Origin: Akanthomyces muscarius | Lineage: Eukaryota > Ascomycota > Sordariomycetes > Hypocreales > Cordycipitaceae | Length of the DNA stretch: 64,000 nt | Assembly: GCF_028009165.1 (NCBI RefSeq) | Contig: NC_079242.1 | Coordinates: forward strand, 2,108,001-2,172,000 | Direction: 5' to 3' | Shown here: positions 32,555 through 47,012 of the stretch, in pieces | Layout: each line of letters begins with the position of its first letter | How positions within the stretch are numbered: the first letter of the stretch is position 1 | Made by a program: the position numbers and the translations under genes | Notes under the pieces: model-generated | What the model was told of the DNA's origin: nothing | The model's database searches: none | What the model saw: only the letters and a program-made list of their open reading frames with translations

Positions 32555-33271
32555 ATGGCCAACTTTCTGGCCTCCATCTTTGGCACCGAGCAGGACAAGG
32601 TCAACTGCTCCTTTTACTTCAAGATTGGCGCGTGCCGGCACGGCGACCGCTGCTCGCGCAAGCACGTCAAGCCCTCCTACAGCCAGACGATCCTGATGCC
32701 CAACCTCTACCAGAACCCGGCCTACGACCAAAAGAACACCAACCGCATGAACCCGTCGCAGCTCCAGAACCACTTTGACGCCTTTTACGAGGACATTTGG
32801 TGCGAGCTGTGCAAGTACGGCGAGCTGGAGGAGCTAGTTGTGTGTGACAATAACAACGATCGTGAGTTTTTTTTTTCGTCTTTCCCTTCTCCCCCCCCTC
32901 CCATGATAAACGATGGCTAATCATGATGACAAAAATCAGACCTCATCGGCAACGTCTATGCTCGCTTCAAGTACGAAGACGCCGCCCAAAAGGCCTGCGA
33001 CGAGCTCAACGGCCGGTGGTACGCCGGGCGCCCCATCTACTGCGAGCTGAGCCCCGTGACCGACTTCCGCGAGGCCTGCTGCCGCCTCAACTCGGGCGAG
33101 GGCTGCATGCGCGGCGGCTTCTGCAACTTTATCCACCGCAAGAACCCGAGCGACGAGCTCGACCGCGACCTGACGCTCAGCACGAAAAAGTGGCTGCGCG
33201 CGCGCGGCCGCGACGAGAAGAGCGCCAGCCGCTCGCCGACGCCCGAGCCCGCCGGGAAACGGCGTTGGTAG
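32555..33271 (+). CDS. Splicing factor U2AF small subunit
   Basis: Two exons, 32555-32861 and 32940-33271 (212 aa). First CCCH zinc finger: [20 protein letters not shown] (C18, C26, C32, H36). Then the U2AF-homology RRM ([20 protein letters not shown] ... [20 protein letters not shown]), second CCCH finger ([19 protein letters not shown]) and a short Arg/Ser-Pro tail. This is the standard U2AF35 order. It recognises the AG of 3' splice sites in complex with U2AF65 in the nucleus. The intron has a T-rich run directly after its donor (GTGAGTTTTTTTTT) and a CGATGGCTAAT branch region before AAATCAG. Length is normal for fungi. Confidence 0.95.
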
Positions 33272-33943
33272 AAGAGGAGGAGAAGAAATGGAAGAGGGAA
33301 AAGAAGTCGAAAGGGGAAATGGGCCAAGAGGTGGTTGTGGTCTTGGCGAGTTTGGCTATGCGGTGAACAGATTGGGCAGGATACACAAGAGCTTTGTTCG
33401 AATGTATTACACAACATTTGGTGTTATTTTACTGGGCGTTTCGGGCGTTTCTTTTTTCTTCTTTCGGGTCGGGAACATGTGGCTCTGTGGAACAGGTTGC
33501 AGGAGGCAAGAGAAGAAGGAAAAGTACCTAACAGTAGAATGTGGATAGGTGCATATCATGTATCAAAAGCGTACTCTTTCAATTTCACACAAGACTATTT
33601 TGCATTGCACCGACTTCTTTGGCAAATCACAGGTAAGAGCATTGCGCATGTTATTCGCAGAATCTTGAACCAAATCATTATCTCATGTTGAATGTTGGTA
33701 AACCCCCAGTCGTCGGGTACTCATGTAGGCGTCCCGTGCTAGCCAAGACAGACTAAATATTATAAAAATAACAAGATGCACACCGACATGATATGCGTTA
33801 AGCGTAAATATCTCTAGGGAGTGGCTACTGAATACAGAAAAAAAGACCTCTCCTGTAAATCAGAAACCCTTCATGAGGCCTACATGATGCACTGTTTAGC
33901 ATCACAGGCCTCACTCAGAGGCAGGCAAGACATGCCCGCCGAA
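33272..33943. other. Convergent intergenic region
   Basis: 3' flanks of U2AF35 (plus) and the Osh gene (minus), AT-rich beyond 33540. No gene seen. Confidence 0.55.
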
Positions 33944-36417
33944 TTACAGATCAATCAGCGATCCCTCGCCGGGCTTTCCCGTCTGCTTTAGCATGTTCTC
34001 GACGTCATCAGCCGGTTTGACTGGTGGTTGAGCGGGTTGCGCAGGCGGTTGAGCGGGCGTCTGAGCGGGCGGTTGCGCTGCCGCGTCGTTGCCGCCGAAA
34101 TCAATCAGGTCGTTTCCAGCCGAGGGTTGAGCGCCGGGCTGCGCGGGGGGTTGGGCGACCGGCTGAGTGGCGCTCGGGGGCGGCGCCACGTCGTTGGAAG
34201 GAAGGGCTGCTACCTCTCCAGCTTTTTGTCCGGGCAGGACGGGATATATGGCGAGAACCTGCTGTGTTTGTTCCTCGGGCGAGGCCGAACCATCACTATG
34301 GTGCCAAGTTAGTATGGGAAATGCGGCGTGGTGTAGTTTCACGGCGAAAGAACGTACATGTGGGCGTCAATGATCCATTCCAGACCCTCTTCGCCTTGCT
34401 CAGAGTCTTCGGCAGAGGGCTTGACGGCGCGGAACAGTCGCGGGTGCCAGTCCTTGTTTTCTTGGGCGCGAGCGGCAGCCTCCTCGCGCTGGCGGTCTTC
34501 AATCTTGGTCTTTTCGTCCGTGGCCAGCTCGTGGTTGCGCTCCTTGACAGCCCTGGCCGTGGCCTCCCACAGTCTTTGGGATTCGCGCTCTTCTTGCTCG
34601 GGAATCGGTCGGGCTTGGGGGTCGCTGGGCTTGGCGCGTGTGGCGTCAAAGAACATTTCGCGTTGGCCAGTCTGTTTGTCAAATCAGTAAACATGTCTAC
34701 GAAGTTTTTCCAATTGTCTGAGGACGTACGGCAAGATTTTTGAGGAACATTTCTTCATGCCACATGCCGGAGATCTCGTAAAGCACCTCGCCTGTGCTCT
34801 CGCGCTTGATGACGCCGCCGACGGCATTGTAGGTGCCGCTGACCCAGCCCTTGGTCTTGAAGTCGAGATCGGCCGTCAGGTCGAGTTCGGGGCAGCGAAC
34901 GAAGCTGTGGTCTCCGAGCTCGTACTTCATCTTGCCAAAGAGGATGCCGCGGGCATACATGTTGGGCTGCGTAACAATGCTGTAGCGCTGTTAGTACTGA
35001 ACGTTTCGCGCAGTATATATGCTGGGTGACTGACTATCTCTCGCCCTTGGTCTTGTCCTTGCCTCTGTTGAGCAGGCTCAAAAAGGCAACACCCTCCATC
35101 ATGCTGGCGGCTGAGTTGCCGAGAAACTTGCTGCGGGGCTTGAGGGTGCCGTCAATGCGGATGTGGTGCTCGGGCGCCATGTAAAAGTAGCTCGACTTGG
35201 GCGGGTGGTGCGAGGTCTGCTCCGAGATGTAGTAGGCCTTCTTGTTGTCGGGCAGGTCCCAGTAGCAGGAGAAGATTTCGCCGAGGATAGGGTTGAGGGG
35301 CTTCTTGACACCGCTGGGAGCATGTTAGCAGGGCGCATCTGCAGACGCAAGGAGGAAACGCACGGAGGTCGAATGTGCCAACCGCTAAGGTAAAACTTGA
35401 CCACGGAAACGAAGCGCTCGACGTCATCGTCTATGGTGGGGATGTGCAGGAGCATTTCCGGGTGGCACATGAAGCTGCGAAGAGCGGGTTAGCGGGTGAG
35501 GGCTCGCAATCGGGTGCATTGCGGGCTACCAACTTTGTTATTCTCTCGAGCATACTGCGCGGCTCAAGAATAAAGGTAGGAAGGACGACGCGGCTCAGGT
35601 CGGCACCAGGGCGCAGCTGGGAAATGATGTGCGACAGGACTGCGGGGGAGAATGAGTTAGCCGGAGGTGTCGACGGCCACGACAGCGCAGGATTGAGCGC
35701 GAAGCCATGGAATCCCAATTTCTTATTTTTTTTTTTTTTTCAAACGTACCATTGCCCTGATCGGGCTCCATGATTTGCGTGTCATCGTCGGGGTCAGATC
35801 TGCTGCCGTCGTCTGCGGAGGCTCGGCTGCCCGCTTCAGTAGAGCCAAACCAGCCTGTTAGCATGATGTGCGGATGCACGCGCCGGGGTCTTTAATTGTT
35901 CGGAGAATAAAAGGGACCCCGCTGAAAGCCGGCGAAAATGGAACAACAGGCAGAACAGGGGGAAAAAAGGGAAAAGAGTTGAAGAGTGCAATGTGGAACT
36001 TGTCAGAGCTCAGTGCAGCATTTCACAGAGAAGCTCAGCCAGCAACGATGCCAAGGGAAGAGAGCTTTGGGGGTGGAAGGCGAGACGACGGCGGGTATCA
36101 AGGTGTCGCGTGTCTCTTTGTGCAAATGATGCAGGACGGGAAATAAACAGACCAAGACCCGGCGTTGAAGAGTGACGAAGAGCAGATGGCTTTGGGGGAC
36201 GGGGGTTGGATGGAGGGGCTCTTTTTCGCTTCGCGGAGCCAAAAGGTGGGAAAAAAGGCTGGGCAGCGGCGCCGGAACTAACTAGCACTGAGAGCCAAGC
36301 CAGCTAGGTGAAGCCGGGTTTGGTGTTGTTGCAACTAGTGAAGGAGGGTGAGAGAAAAAAAAACGGCGACTTGCCTCGTTTACGGCTGCCAGAGTGTACG
36401 AGTCCCATCAAAGTCAT
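33944..36417 (-). CDS. Oxysterol-binding protein-related (Osh/Kes1-type) lipid transfer protein
   Basis: Eight minus-strand exons: 36375-36417, 35750-35854, 35534-35639, 35364-35474, 35035-35313, 34730-34979, 34358-34671, 33944-34295 (519 aa). ORD signature EQTSHHPP is at about 153-160; other ORD blocks are VVLPTFILEPRSMLERIT, PLNPILGEIFSCYWDLP and YARGILFGKMKYELGD. There is no PH or ankyrin domain, so it is a short Osh, exchanging sterol or PS for PI4P at membrane contact sites. The last exon adds a Pro/Ala/Gln-rich tail with two LID motifs (NDLIDFGG and terminal GSLIDL), unusual for short Osh proteins as I know them. Exon 1 (MTLMGLVHSGSRKR) joins by a 520-bp intron with a perfect AG|GCAAGT donor, hence a GC-AG intron. 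Alternative start: ATG at 35864 (MLTGWFGS), giving 508 aa without that intron. Exon 3 donor is GTTGGT. Confidence 0.85.
34022..34160 (-). repeat. Pro/Ala/Gln-rich codon repeat in Osh C-terminal tail
   Basis: Tandem PAQP/PAQT/PAQPPAQ units encoded by near-identical GCTCAACCGCC-type 12-mers on the minus strand, with a central NDLIDFGGND island between two repeat blocks. Confidence 0.8.
35855..36374 (-). other. Candidate long GC-AG first intron of the Osh gene
   Basis: The donor on the minus strand reads AG|GCAAGT (36374 downward) and the acceptor is CTAACAG|GC at 35855. The splice restores a Gly codon. Length of about 520 bp is far above the other introns of the window, and a usual branch site about 15-20 bp upstream of the AG is not evident. 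Confidence 0.45.
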
Positions 36418-36621
36418 GGTGAGGGTATTGGAGGGCGTCGTGCGGTCAAGGTAAAGAAGAGGAAGAAGGAAGAAGAGAGTTGGCGATGCGTCGTCGGCTT
36501 GTCGTCTGTCGTGCGTCTATGACCTTTTTTTTTTGCCTTTTGGAGGGGCTCACGGACGAGGGGCGGGGAACCTTGGAGAGCTGGGAAGGGAAGAGAGGAG
36601 CGCTGGAGGAGCCTTGGCTTG

Positions 36622-36642
36622 TTAGGTACCTAGGTAAGGTAC
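36622..36642. repeat. TAGGTACCTAGG repeat unit
   Basis: TTAGGTACCTAGGTAAGGTAC; same palindrome as the other intergenic clusters. Confidence 0.7.
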
Positions 36643-36918
36643 TAAAGGTCCAAGGTACAGGCGGCCGATCCGGTGCTATGCGCTTTTTTGGCCGTCTTGC
36701 AGGGCGTCGAACCGCTAATAAAAGGAAGAAGCCTGCTTTGGCTCACCTCGAGTTACCCCACCTGATTGTTGTTGGGGCGCCGGCAGACAGGGCTTGCTTG
36801 TGCTAGTGATGCAGCTTGCGAGCGCCTAATGATGCCGTCCTGACGGAGCTGAACTTGGGAGGAAAATGTCGCAAGAACCCGAACAGAAAGAATCAATGTC
36901 GGCTTCTCGTCTTTGTAT

Positions 36919-36922
<4 letters not shown>

Positions 36923-36949
<27 letters not shown>

Positions 36950-36950
36950 T
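36923..36950. repeat. Poly(T) tract, 28 nt
   Basis: Uninterrupted homopolymer as given. The length is likely to be uncertain in the assembly. Confidence 0.85.
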
Positions 36951-37040
36951 CGTTTCGATCAAGACTGATCACTCGCTCGCTCTCGCTATCCGATGTTTGT
37001 TGCTTGTTGCTTGTGCTTGTTACTTGTTGCTTGCTTGCCG

Positions 37041-37058
37041 CTAGGTACCTACCTAGGT
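37041..37058. repeat. TAGGTACCTACCTAGG repeat unit
   Basis: CTAGGTACCTACCTAGGT, an extended palindromic copy of the dispersed element. Confidence 0.7.
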
Positions 37059-38220
37059 CGCTGTGGCTGGCCTAGGTTGCTCCCGAGCTCCCGAATGACG
37101 GTCCTCTGCCCGTCCGTCGTGTCCTTCTCGTCGCTTTCTGTAGGGCCGCGTGGCTTGCTCAAAGGGAGCAGACTGGCAGGGACACGAGAAAAGAAGATGC
37201 AGAGAGGAAGAAGAAAATCCACGAAATTGGCTCGGCAGCAAAAGTCGTAGCCCTGTTTCGTTTTCTTTTTAAAACACCACCAGGACAAGGACAGGCCACG
37301 AGCCCGCTGGGCGCCGCCGGAGCTAAATAAACGGCAACCACGTCGAGTGTCGTCATCGGCAGCTTCGGTATAACTACCTACACCCACTGCTAGGCACCAA
37401 GCGTAACCTAATAATATCGCTAGATGGACGGCCATGCACGCTCTTTGTTCAAACACGTATGCCTGCCTACCTACCTTGCACCCTGCCAGAAACAAGCATT
37501 CGCTAGCCCCAGCCCGCCCAACTTTACCCTCACTCTGCTTCCCATCAACAGGCCTCTGCAAGTTGTTTGGTTTGGCATGTGTATCCGACCAGTAGCTGCA
37601 CACACCGTTGGCAGGTTCGTGTACTCGAACAAAGACCAGACCATGTCGCGACCTTGAAAACACCGTCCCCCGACAGGCATCCTCCACAGCAGCTCATCTT
37701 GCCCGTCTCCCGCACATCTTGCACTCCGCTCTCCTCGTCCAAGACAAGCCTTTTCCACAAACTGTAAAACTCCGCCCTTCCATCCCCGGCCAGTCCTGCC
37801 AGGCACATGCACGCCACCCCGTCTCTGGTTGGGCCGCTCCTCCACTGCTCAGCTCATCCGGCCATCGGACCATCTTGTGACCAGCTTCTGCGCATTCGTA
37901 TCATCAGCTTCGCAATGTCCCTGGCCAATGCTCCGCTAGTAACCGGATTGCCCGCCCTTGCTGGCTGCATCCTACTTGTATCTCGAGTTCTCACATCGCA
38001 TTGCGTCCTGTCTTGTTTGATTCCTTCTTGTAAAAATGTATGCCCTTTCTACATATGCTGTCCCATCATCCATATGCTATGCATTTTGTATAATATCCGG
38101 CAAGTGCTAATATATCAAGAAAAATCACGTCACCATATTGCATTCGCTTGCTATCCTCCATGACCATGGCCATTGCCCGATTTCCCCTGCTCCCGCCACC
38201 TGTCTCTAGTCTTTCTCCCT

Positions 38221-41200
38221 CTACTTGAGTCGTGATATCGATAGTCGTCCCGTGCCTTTGACGGCTGCTGGCAGACACAGGCACAAGCGGTCGCGATCTG
38301 CAGTCCATGTTAGTTTGCTTCTTCGTCATATCCACACTCGTCTGGTCACTCACCTAGTTCTTTCTCAAACGCAATCGAAATGTCGTCGTGCTCTCCCGGT
38401 AGGTCCGGAATATCCAGGCACACAAACGCCATGTGGTCAAAATCACCATCCTTGTCTTCCGGCAGCCGCGGCAGAGGAAACTTGGCATCCACAAACTTAA
38501 TCCCCGCCTTGCCGCTCCGCTGAAACGACTCATATACATCCGTACCCTTGAGGACAAAGTTCATGCAGTGCCCGTGCTGCCAGTTTTCGAAAAACGCCAA
38601 CAGCTGCAACTTCTTGTCTTCTTGTCGCACTACCTGGATTCGCGTCAGGCCAGCCTCCCACTTCTTATGGATGGGCACAACCATTCTGCGCCGGGCAATC
38701 GCAAACGTTGTCGCCATGGCGTCAAAAATCACCTCGTACCCCGTCACGGCGAACTGGAACTCGTGGAGGTCCCTGAGGCTATTAAACTCCAACGTTCGTA
38801 TAGTGGGCTTCTGTCGTATCATCTGCAGACCACGACTCATCTCCACGCCGAGCTCCTTTGGAACTTGCGCCTCTGATATGGACACTGTCATGTCCTGTTG
38901 CGGCTGCCGGAGCATGCGGAAGACCAAATTGTTCGACACGTCCAGTCGGAGCCGCATCTCGCCCGGCGCCACGTTGATTCGGTCAGTTACCATGCCGTTC
39001 TGGTACTCCAGCACCATCTTGAGCTTGTCTGACAGGACCGACGCTGGTTGCTCGCCGTTCGGGCCAAACTCGTCATTGATAATCTGCGCCGCTTTCCATG
39101 GCATACGCCCAAACGGTAATATTCCCGTCGTGTCGCGCATCGTCTCTGATATTTGCAGGCTGCGTAGTGGCACATTGGCAAAGATGCGTTCGTCTGCTTC
39201 TAGCGCTGTTCCTGTAATGAGGGAGTGAAATCGCACTCGTTCTTTCTCGTCGCTGAAGGTGAGCACCATGCGCCCCCTTTGTCGGCTTCCTTCAAATTTG
39301 ATAGACAGCGCCGGCGCCTCGCCATCGCGAAAGAATCCAAACTGCACTGGGAGCAGCGTCGGATAGTTGTGCTGCACTCCGCTCAAAGTTCTCGTTCGTG
39401 GGCCCGTTACAGCCGCGACGCGGAACCCCGTGTGCCAAATTCTCTGCCCGGCCGGGCCGTTCTCTTTAAACACTCTTTCAAACAGCGCTACTTCGCATTG
39501 TGCCACAGGATCCTTGGGGAACACACGCGACTGCGGGTCAGAGTCAATGTACTGGAACGACGGAAGCGTATTTCTAAAAACCACCGTTTCTTCTGGTCGA
39601 GGTTTCAACGTCGATCGAACCCGGGCTCCAAAGTCGTACATATTCCACAACATGCGGTAGTCTTTCTGCGATAGCTGCACAGCAAGCAAGAATCCACGCG
39701 GCAGGCGCAGCTCCAGAGTGCACGTGTCGTTGCGCCAACGCACATCTTCCCAGACTGGGCCTGCACCCCTGTTGTCCTGTATAGCCAGTTGAACAACACC
39801 ATTTTGGCTAGCAACAATGAAAACGAGTCCGGTCTCGGCCTGCGGTCGCAGCATAGACAAGAAGCAAGAAAAGTAGAATCGTTGAGCTTCTCTTCCCTGC
39901 TCCATCAAGAAGCAGTCGGCAGCAACTCGGCCGTAGCTGAAAAATTCAGGCATATCGCTGAGCGGCAAGGCATTCAAGATCTGCAGGTTTGATATCGGCT
40001 TTTGAATGGCAGAAATGCCCGAACCCCAGTCACCAGATAGCAGTGCAACCATGTCTTGGCTCATGGCTGGATATTCCAGCCAAATGGCCTTGTCGATGGT
40101 TGCCGGTAAAAACGGTTCCTCGGGCGGCAGTAGGCCGTTTCTCTTCATGGACATGGCTAGCTTTTTAAGCGACGACATGAGTTGCTCTGTTGCAGCCAGA
40201 ATCTCGGGGTCAGGGGGAAGGCGGCGGGTGTGCGACGTTTCTGGGATGGCGTGCTGGCAGAGCCAATACGATTTGGCTAAGTTGGCATAGGCCTGCTGCT
40301 TGTCCAACTCGTTCTGCATTTGTGCTTTAGGCGTGACTGGCGTGTTGGGCTGGTTGTCTCTGATGGCCTGCTCAAGTCCCAAACGGCCTTTGAGGAACCA
40401 CCAAAGCCCGGCGCGACCCATATCCCTCAGTTCGCAGCTTTGAAGAGGTACGATAGTTTCAGCATGGAGGCGGAATAACTCATGCAGATGTGTCGTTCGG
40501 GAAACGAAAATGTCGAGCGCTTCCGCACCTTCGCCGCCCATCGTGTCGTTGAGCCGTACCGAAGCCATTCTCGCCGCCATCCGCGTAGGACTTTCGTTTT
40601 GCTGGGCAAAACCTGACTGCGCCCCTGTTGGATTGGGAGATGGCAGCGACGGTGGATAGGTGCTGGATGCCAGCGATGTGAGTGATGCCGCCGGGCTGTA
40701 GTCGAGGGGCCTTTGCGGTGCGTAGCTTTGGGGAGACTCGGGGATTGACGCAGGTGGCGCAGTAGCGGGCGAGGTTTTGTCCTCCCAACTGCCATCGTAG
40801 GCAACACTCGAGTTACGCGCAGCTTTCGCAAACGCTTGTCCCTCAGCTTTACGCATCTCGGCCTGCTGAACTTCAATGAAAGACCTTCGGTTGTCGTCAC
40901 GCGTCGGGCTTGCTAGGAGCCCGCTCGTGGCAGGTCTCCCGGGGAGGTCCAGCCTGAGCTGTGTCGCAGGCGGAGGAGGCGATTGTCGCCACTTGACAGG
41001 GTTATCGAAATCGCCATTGCTCTCGTTTTGCGGATCTGGAGAGGAAATGGAAGAGTAACCAGTCTGCGTTCGAGCTAGACGCTTCGGTCTGAAGATGTCG
41101 GCGGTAGGTGGGATGGGCACCCGATGGGAAGGTGCAGCAGCAGGATGGGGAGGCGGAGGCTGAGGAGAGCGCGCCAATTTGGCGCGAGATATCTCGATGG

Positions 41201-41594
41201 TTGGGATTTCGCATTCATCTCCGCCTTCGCCTATGACCTCTGGCCGCGCGTCGGAGAAGTGTATCAAAAGACCCTTTTTGTTCGGACGTGGACTTCGAGG
41301 GGCATTGGTGGCAGAAAGATCGAGACGGCCGGGGGCGATGGGACGATTCAGCTGGGCTTGCTGGTTAATGGCAACAGCTTGGGGGTATCGCGATATCGTC
41401 GTGTCGAGCTTTGGCAGAGTGGTTGGCGGGGGTGGCGGGGGAGGATGCGTCACCTGCAAGTTGTCGGAGCTGTGAAGGAAGGCGTCGAGGTTGCTGGCGT
41501 TGTTGGCATTGTTGGTATCGGAGGGCTTGCGCTCTTTGCTGCCAAAGAGTTTCCCTATGAGCCTACCCCGTTTGGAGGGCGCCTCATGTTCCAT
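38221..41594 (-). CDS. Large conserved fungal protein of unknown function
   Basis: Minus-strand exon 38354-41594 plus a probable short last exon 38221-38297 (1105 aa). Without splicing the frame stops at 38346 (1082 aa). The last intron is well formed: GTGAGT donor, CTAAC branch, CTGCAG acceptor. The first 330 residues are basic and then Pro/Ser-rich and disordered (KRGRLIGKLFGSKERKPSD at the start). A long ordered region follows with aromatic-rich helices (LHELFRLHAETIVPLQSCEL, RAGLWWFLKGRLGLEQAI) and a beta-rich second half. No catalytic motif, membrane span or coiled coil is obvious. Two PH-like beta modules are imaginable in the second half, which is speculation. The extra exon would end the protein with a Cys-Leu-Cys-Leu segment. 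I do not recognise a named family. Confidence 0.8.
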
Positions 41595-45528
<3,934 letters not shown>

Positions 45529-46015
45529 ATGGGGAGAAGAGAGCGGCGTTGAGCCTAAAACGAGGATTTATAGAGGTTGGACGCTCAGGAAAAGAGCTTT
45601 GAAATTGAAATGAGCGAAGAATGTTTGCATGTCACGGAGTTTACTGATACAGGATAGACTAAAAGGACCGACAACGAGTACGGTAGGGGTCATGGCTTGA
45701 TATAAGAACGGTTGAAGGTACAAATTATGGTTTGCTTGGACATGTTCAAATCGATATCGTTGAAATACAAGGATCAATGCCTTTCAAGGTAGTGGAAATA
45801 TCACAATTCTCTACAAGAGAGGCCACACCGGCTACTGCTTGGAAAGAAACATGTTTTGAAGTGTTTGAACAAAGAAAATATAAAATCTTGCTACATCATC
45901 TATGAAAGTGTGTGATGGTACAATCAGCTGCCAACCAATGCTTTGGCATCCCCTTTTTACCCGATATAATGCTGCATCGCTGTCCTTTTTGTGTATCGCC
46001 TTGGGCCGTCTTCCT
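45529..46015. other. Convergent intergenic region
   Basis: 3' flanks of DUS2 and the MICOS gene. No gene recognised. Confidence 0.55.
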
Positions 46016-47012
46016 TTATTTACCCTGCTTGACCCAGCCCTCGACAATCTCCCTGGCGTCCGTCACCTTTTCGTCGACGAGGCGCACGCCCAGGCGGGCG
46101 TGAACCCTGGCGAAGCTGGCGCCCTTTTCGAGGCCCTCGCGGATCTGGAGGTGCGCGTCCCGGACGGCGGGCACGCGCTCCTCATACCTCCACGCCAGGT
46201 CGCCGACGTTGCGCATCGTGACGGGCAGGACGGCCCAGCCGGCGCCGACGCCAAAGGCCAGGGGCGCGGCGGCGCGCAGCAGCACGTTGCGGTTGCGGGT
46301 GACGATGCTGCCGGCCATGGCGGCGACGAGCACGTAGATGGCCCCCGGCATCAGCTTCTCGCCCGAGCCGCGGGCGGGCGCCAGCGAGGCCAGCGTCGCG
46401 GTGAAGGACTGCTCTAGGTCAAAGGCGCGGTCCATGGTCGCGTTGACGGCGTCCTCGGCCGCCACGGCGGACCGGTACAGCGCCAGGCGGGCCTTGCCAA
46501 TCTGCACCGCAAGCTGGTCGGTCGGCGTGGGCCCGCGGGGCTTCTTGACCACCGCCAGGGCGCTGTCGTCGTCGTTGGCGCTGGCGGGAGCCGCCTTGCC
46601 GCTGCTGGTTTCTCGCTTCGGCTCGGAAACTTGAGACGCGGACGATTTCGGGGCCGGGGCCAGAGCCTCAAAGTCGTCGTAAATGGGTTTCCTCTGTGAC
46701 GAATATTCGTTAGCCACGGCGCAACACCAATACGACTGCTTTTTTTGCCAGAACGCCGTCGAGAGACAATAGAATATAGCAGTCGAATACAGAGCTTCGT
46801 ATTTCGATATCGTCGTACCTTGTCTGCGGCGGGTGCCTCTGCCAGAACCGTTGCCGGCATGAGGGCCACACCACCGAGGGCAGCAGCCGCCAGAGCGCGC
46901 TGGCAAACGAGGAATTAGCTCAATTGACTTTTGAAGAAGAAAAAACAGCCAGGAACTCAATTGGTTCCAGGGAGGGGCAGCTTACCCTTTGCAAGAGGAC
47001 TCGAGCAGCCAT
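46016..47012 (-). CDS. MICOS complex subunit, Mic26/Mic27 (APOO) family
   Basis: Three minus-strand exons: 46986-47012 (27 nt, MAARVLLQR), 46819-46899, 46016-46693 (261 aa). The first two exons form a mitochondrial presequence with a hydrophobic span (RALAAAALGGVALMPATVLA). The body holds a Pro/Ser-rich linker, then PTPTDQLAVQIGKARLALY, a helical stretch, and paired hydrophobic segments (KLMPGAIYVLVAAMAGSIV; VLLRAAAPLAFGVGAGWAVL) typical of apolipoprotein-O-like Mic26/Mic27 proteins. Such proteins sit in the inner membrane at crista junctions, bind cardiolipin and steer assembly of the Mic10 branch. All introns are in phase 0. The tiny first exon is easily missed by gene finders. Assignment to Mic27 rather than Mic26 cannot be made here. 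Confidence 0.83.

Larger units (their letters stand above)
36418..38220. other. Intergenic, Osh promoter and poly-T tract
   Basis: 1.8 kb. The part next to 36417 is purine-rich on the plus strand, which means a CT-rich leader for the minus-strand Osh gene. It contains repeat clusters at 36622 and 37041 and a run of 28 T at 36923-36950. ORFs of up to 212 aa here look non-coding (no conserved motif). Confidence 0.5.

Noticed and set aside
37049..37687. 212-aa minus-strand ORF
   Set aside because: Cys/Trp-rich random-like content over promoter and repeat DNA.
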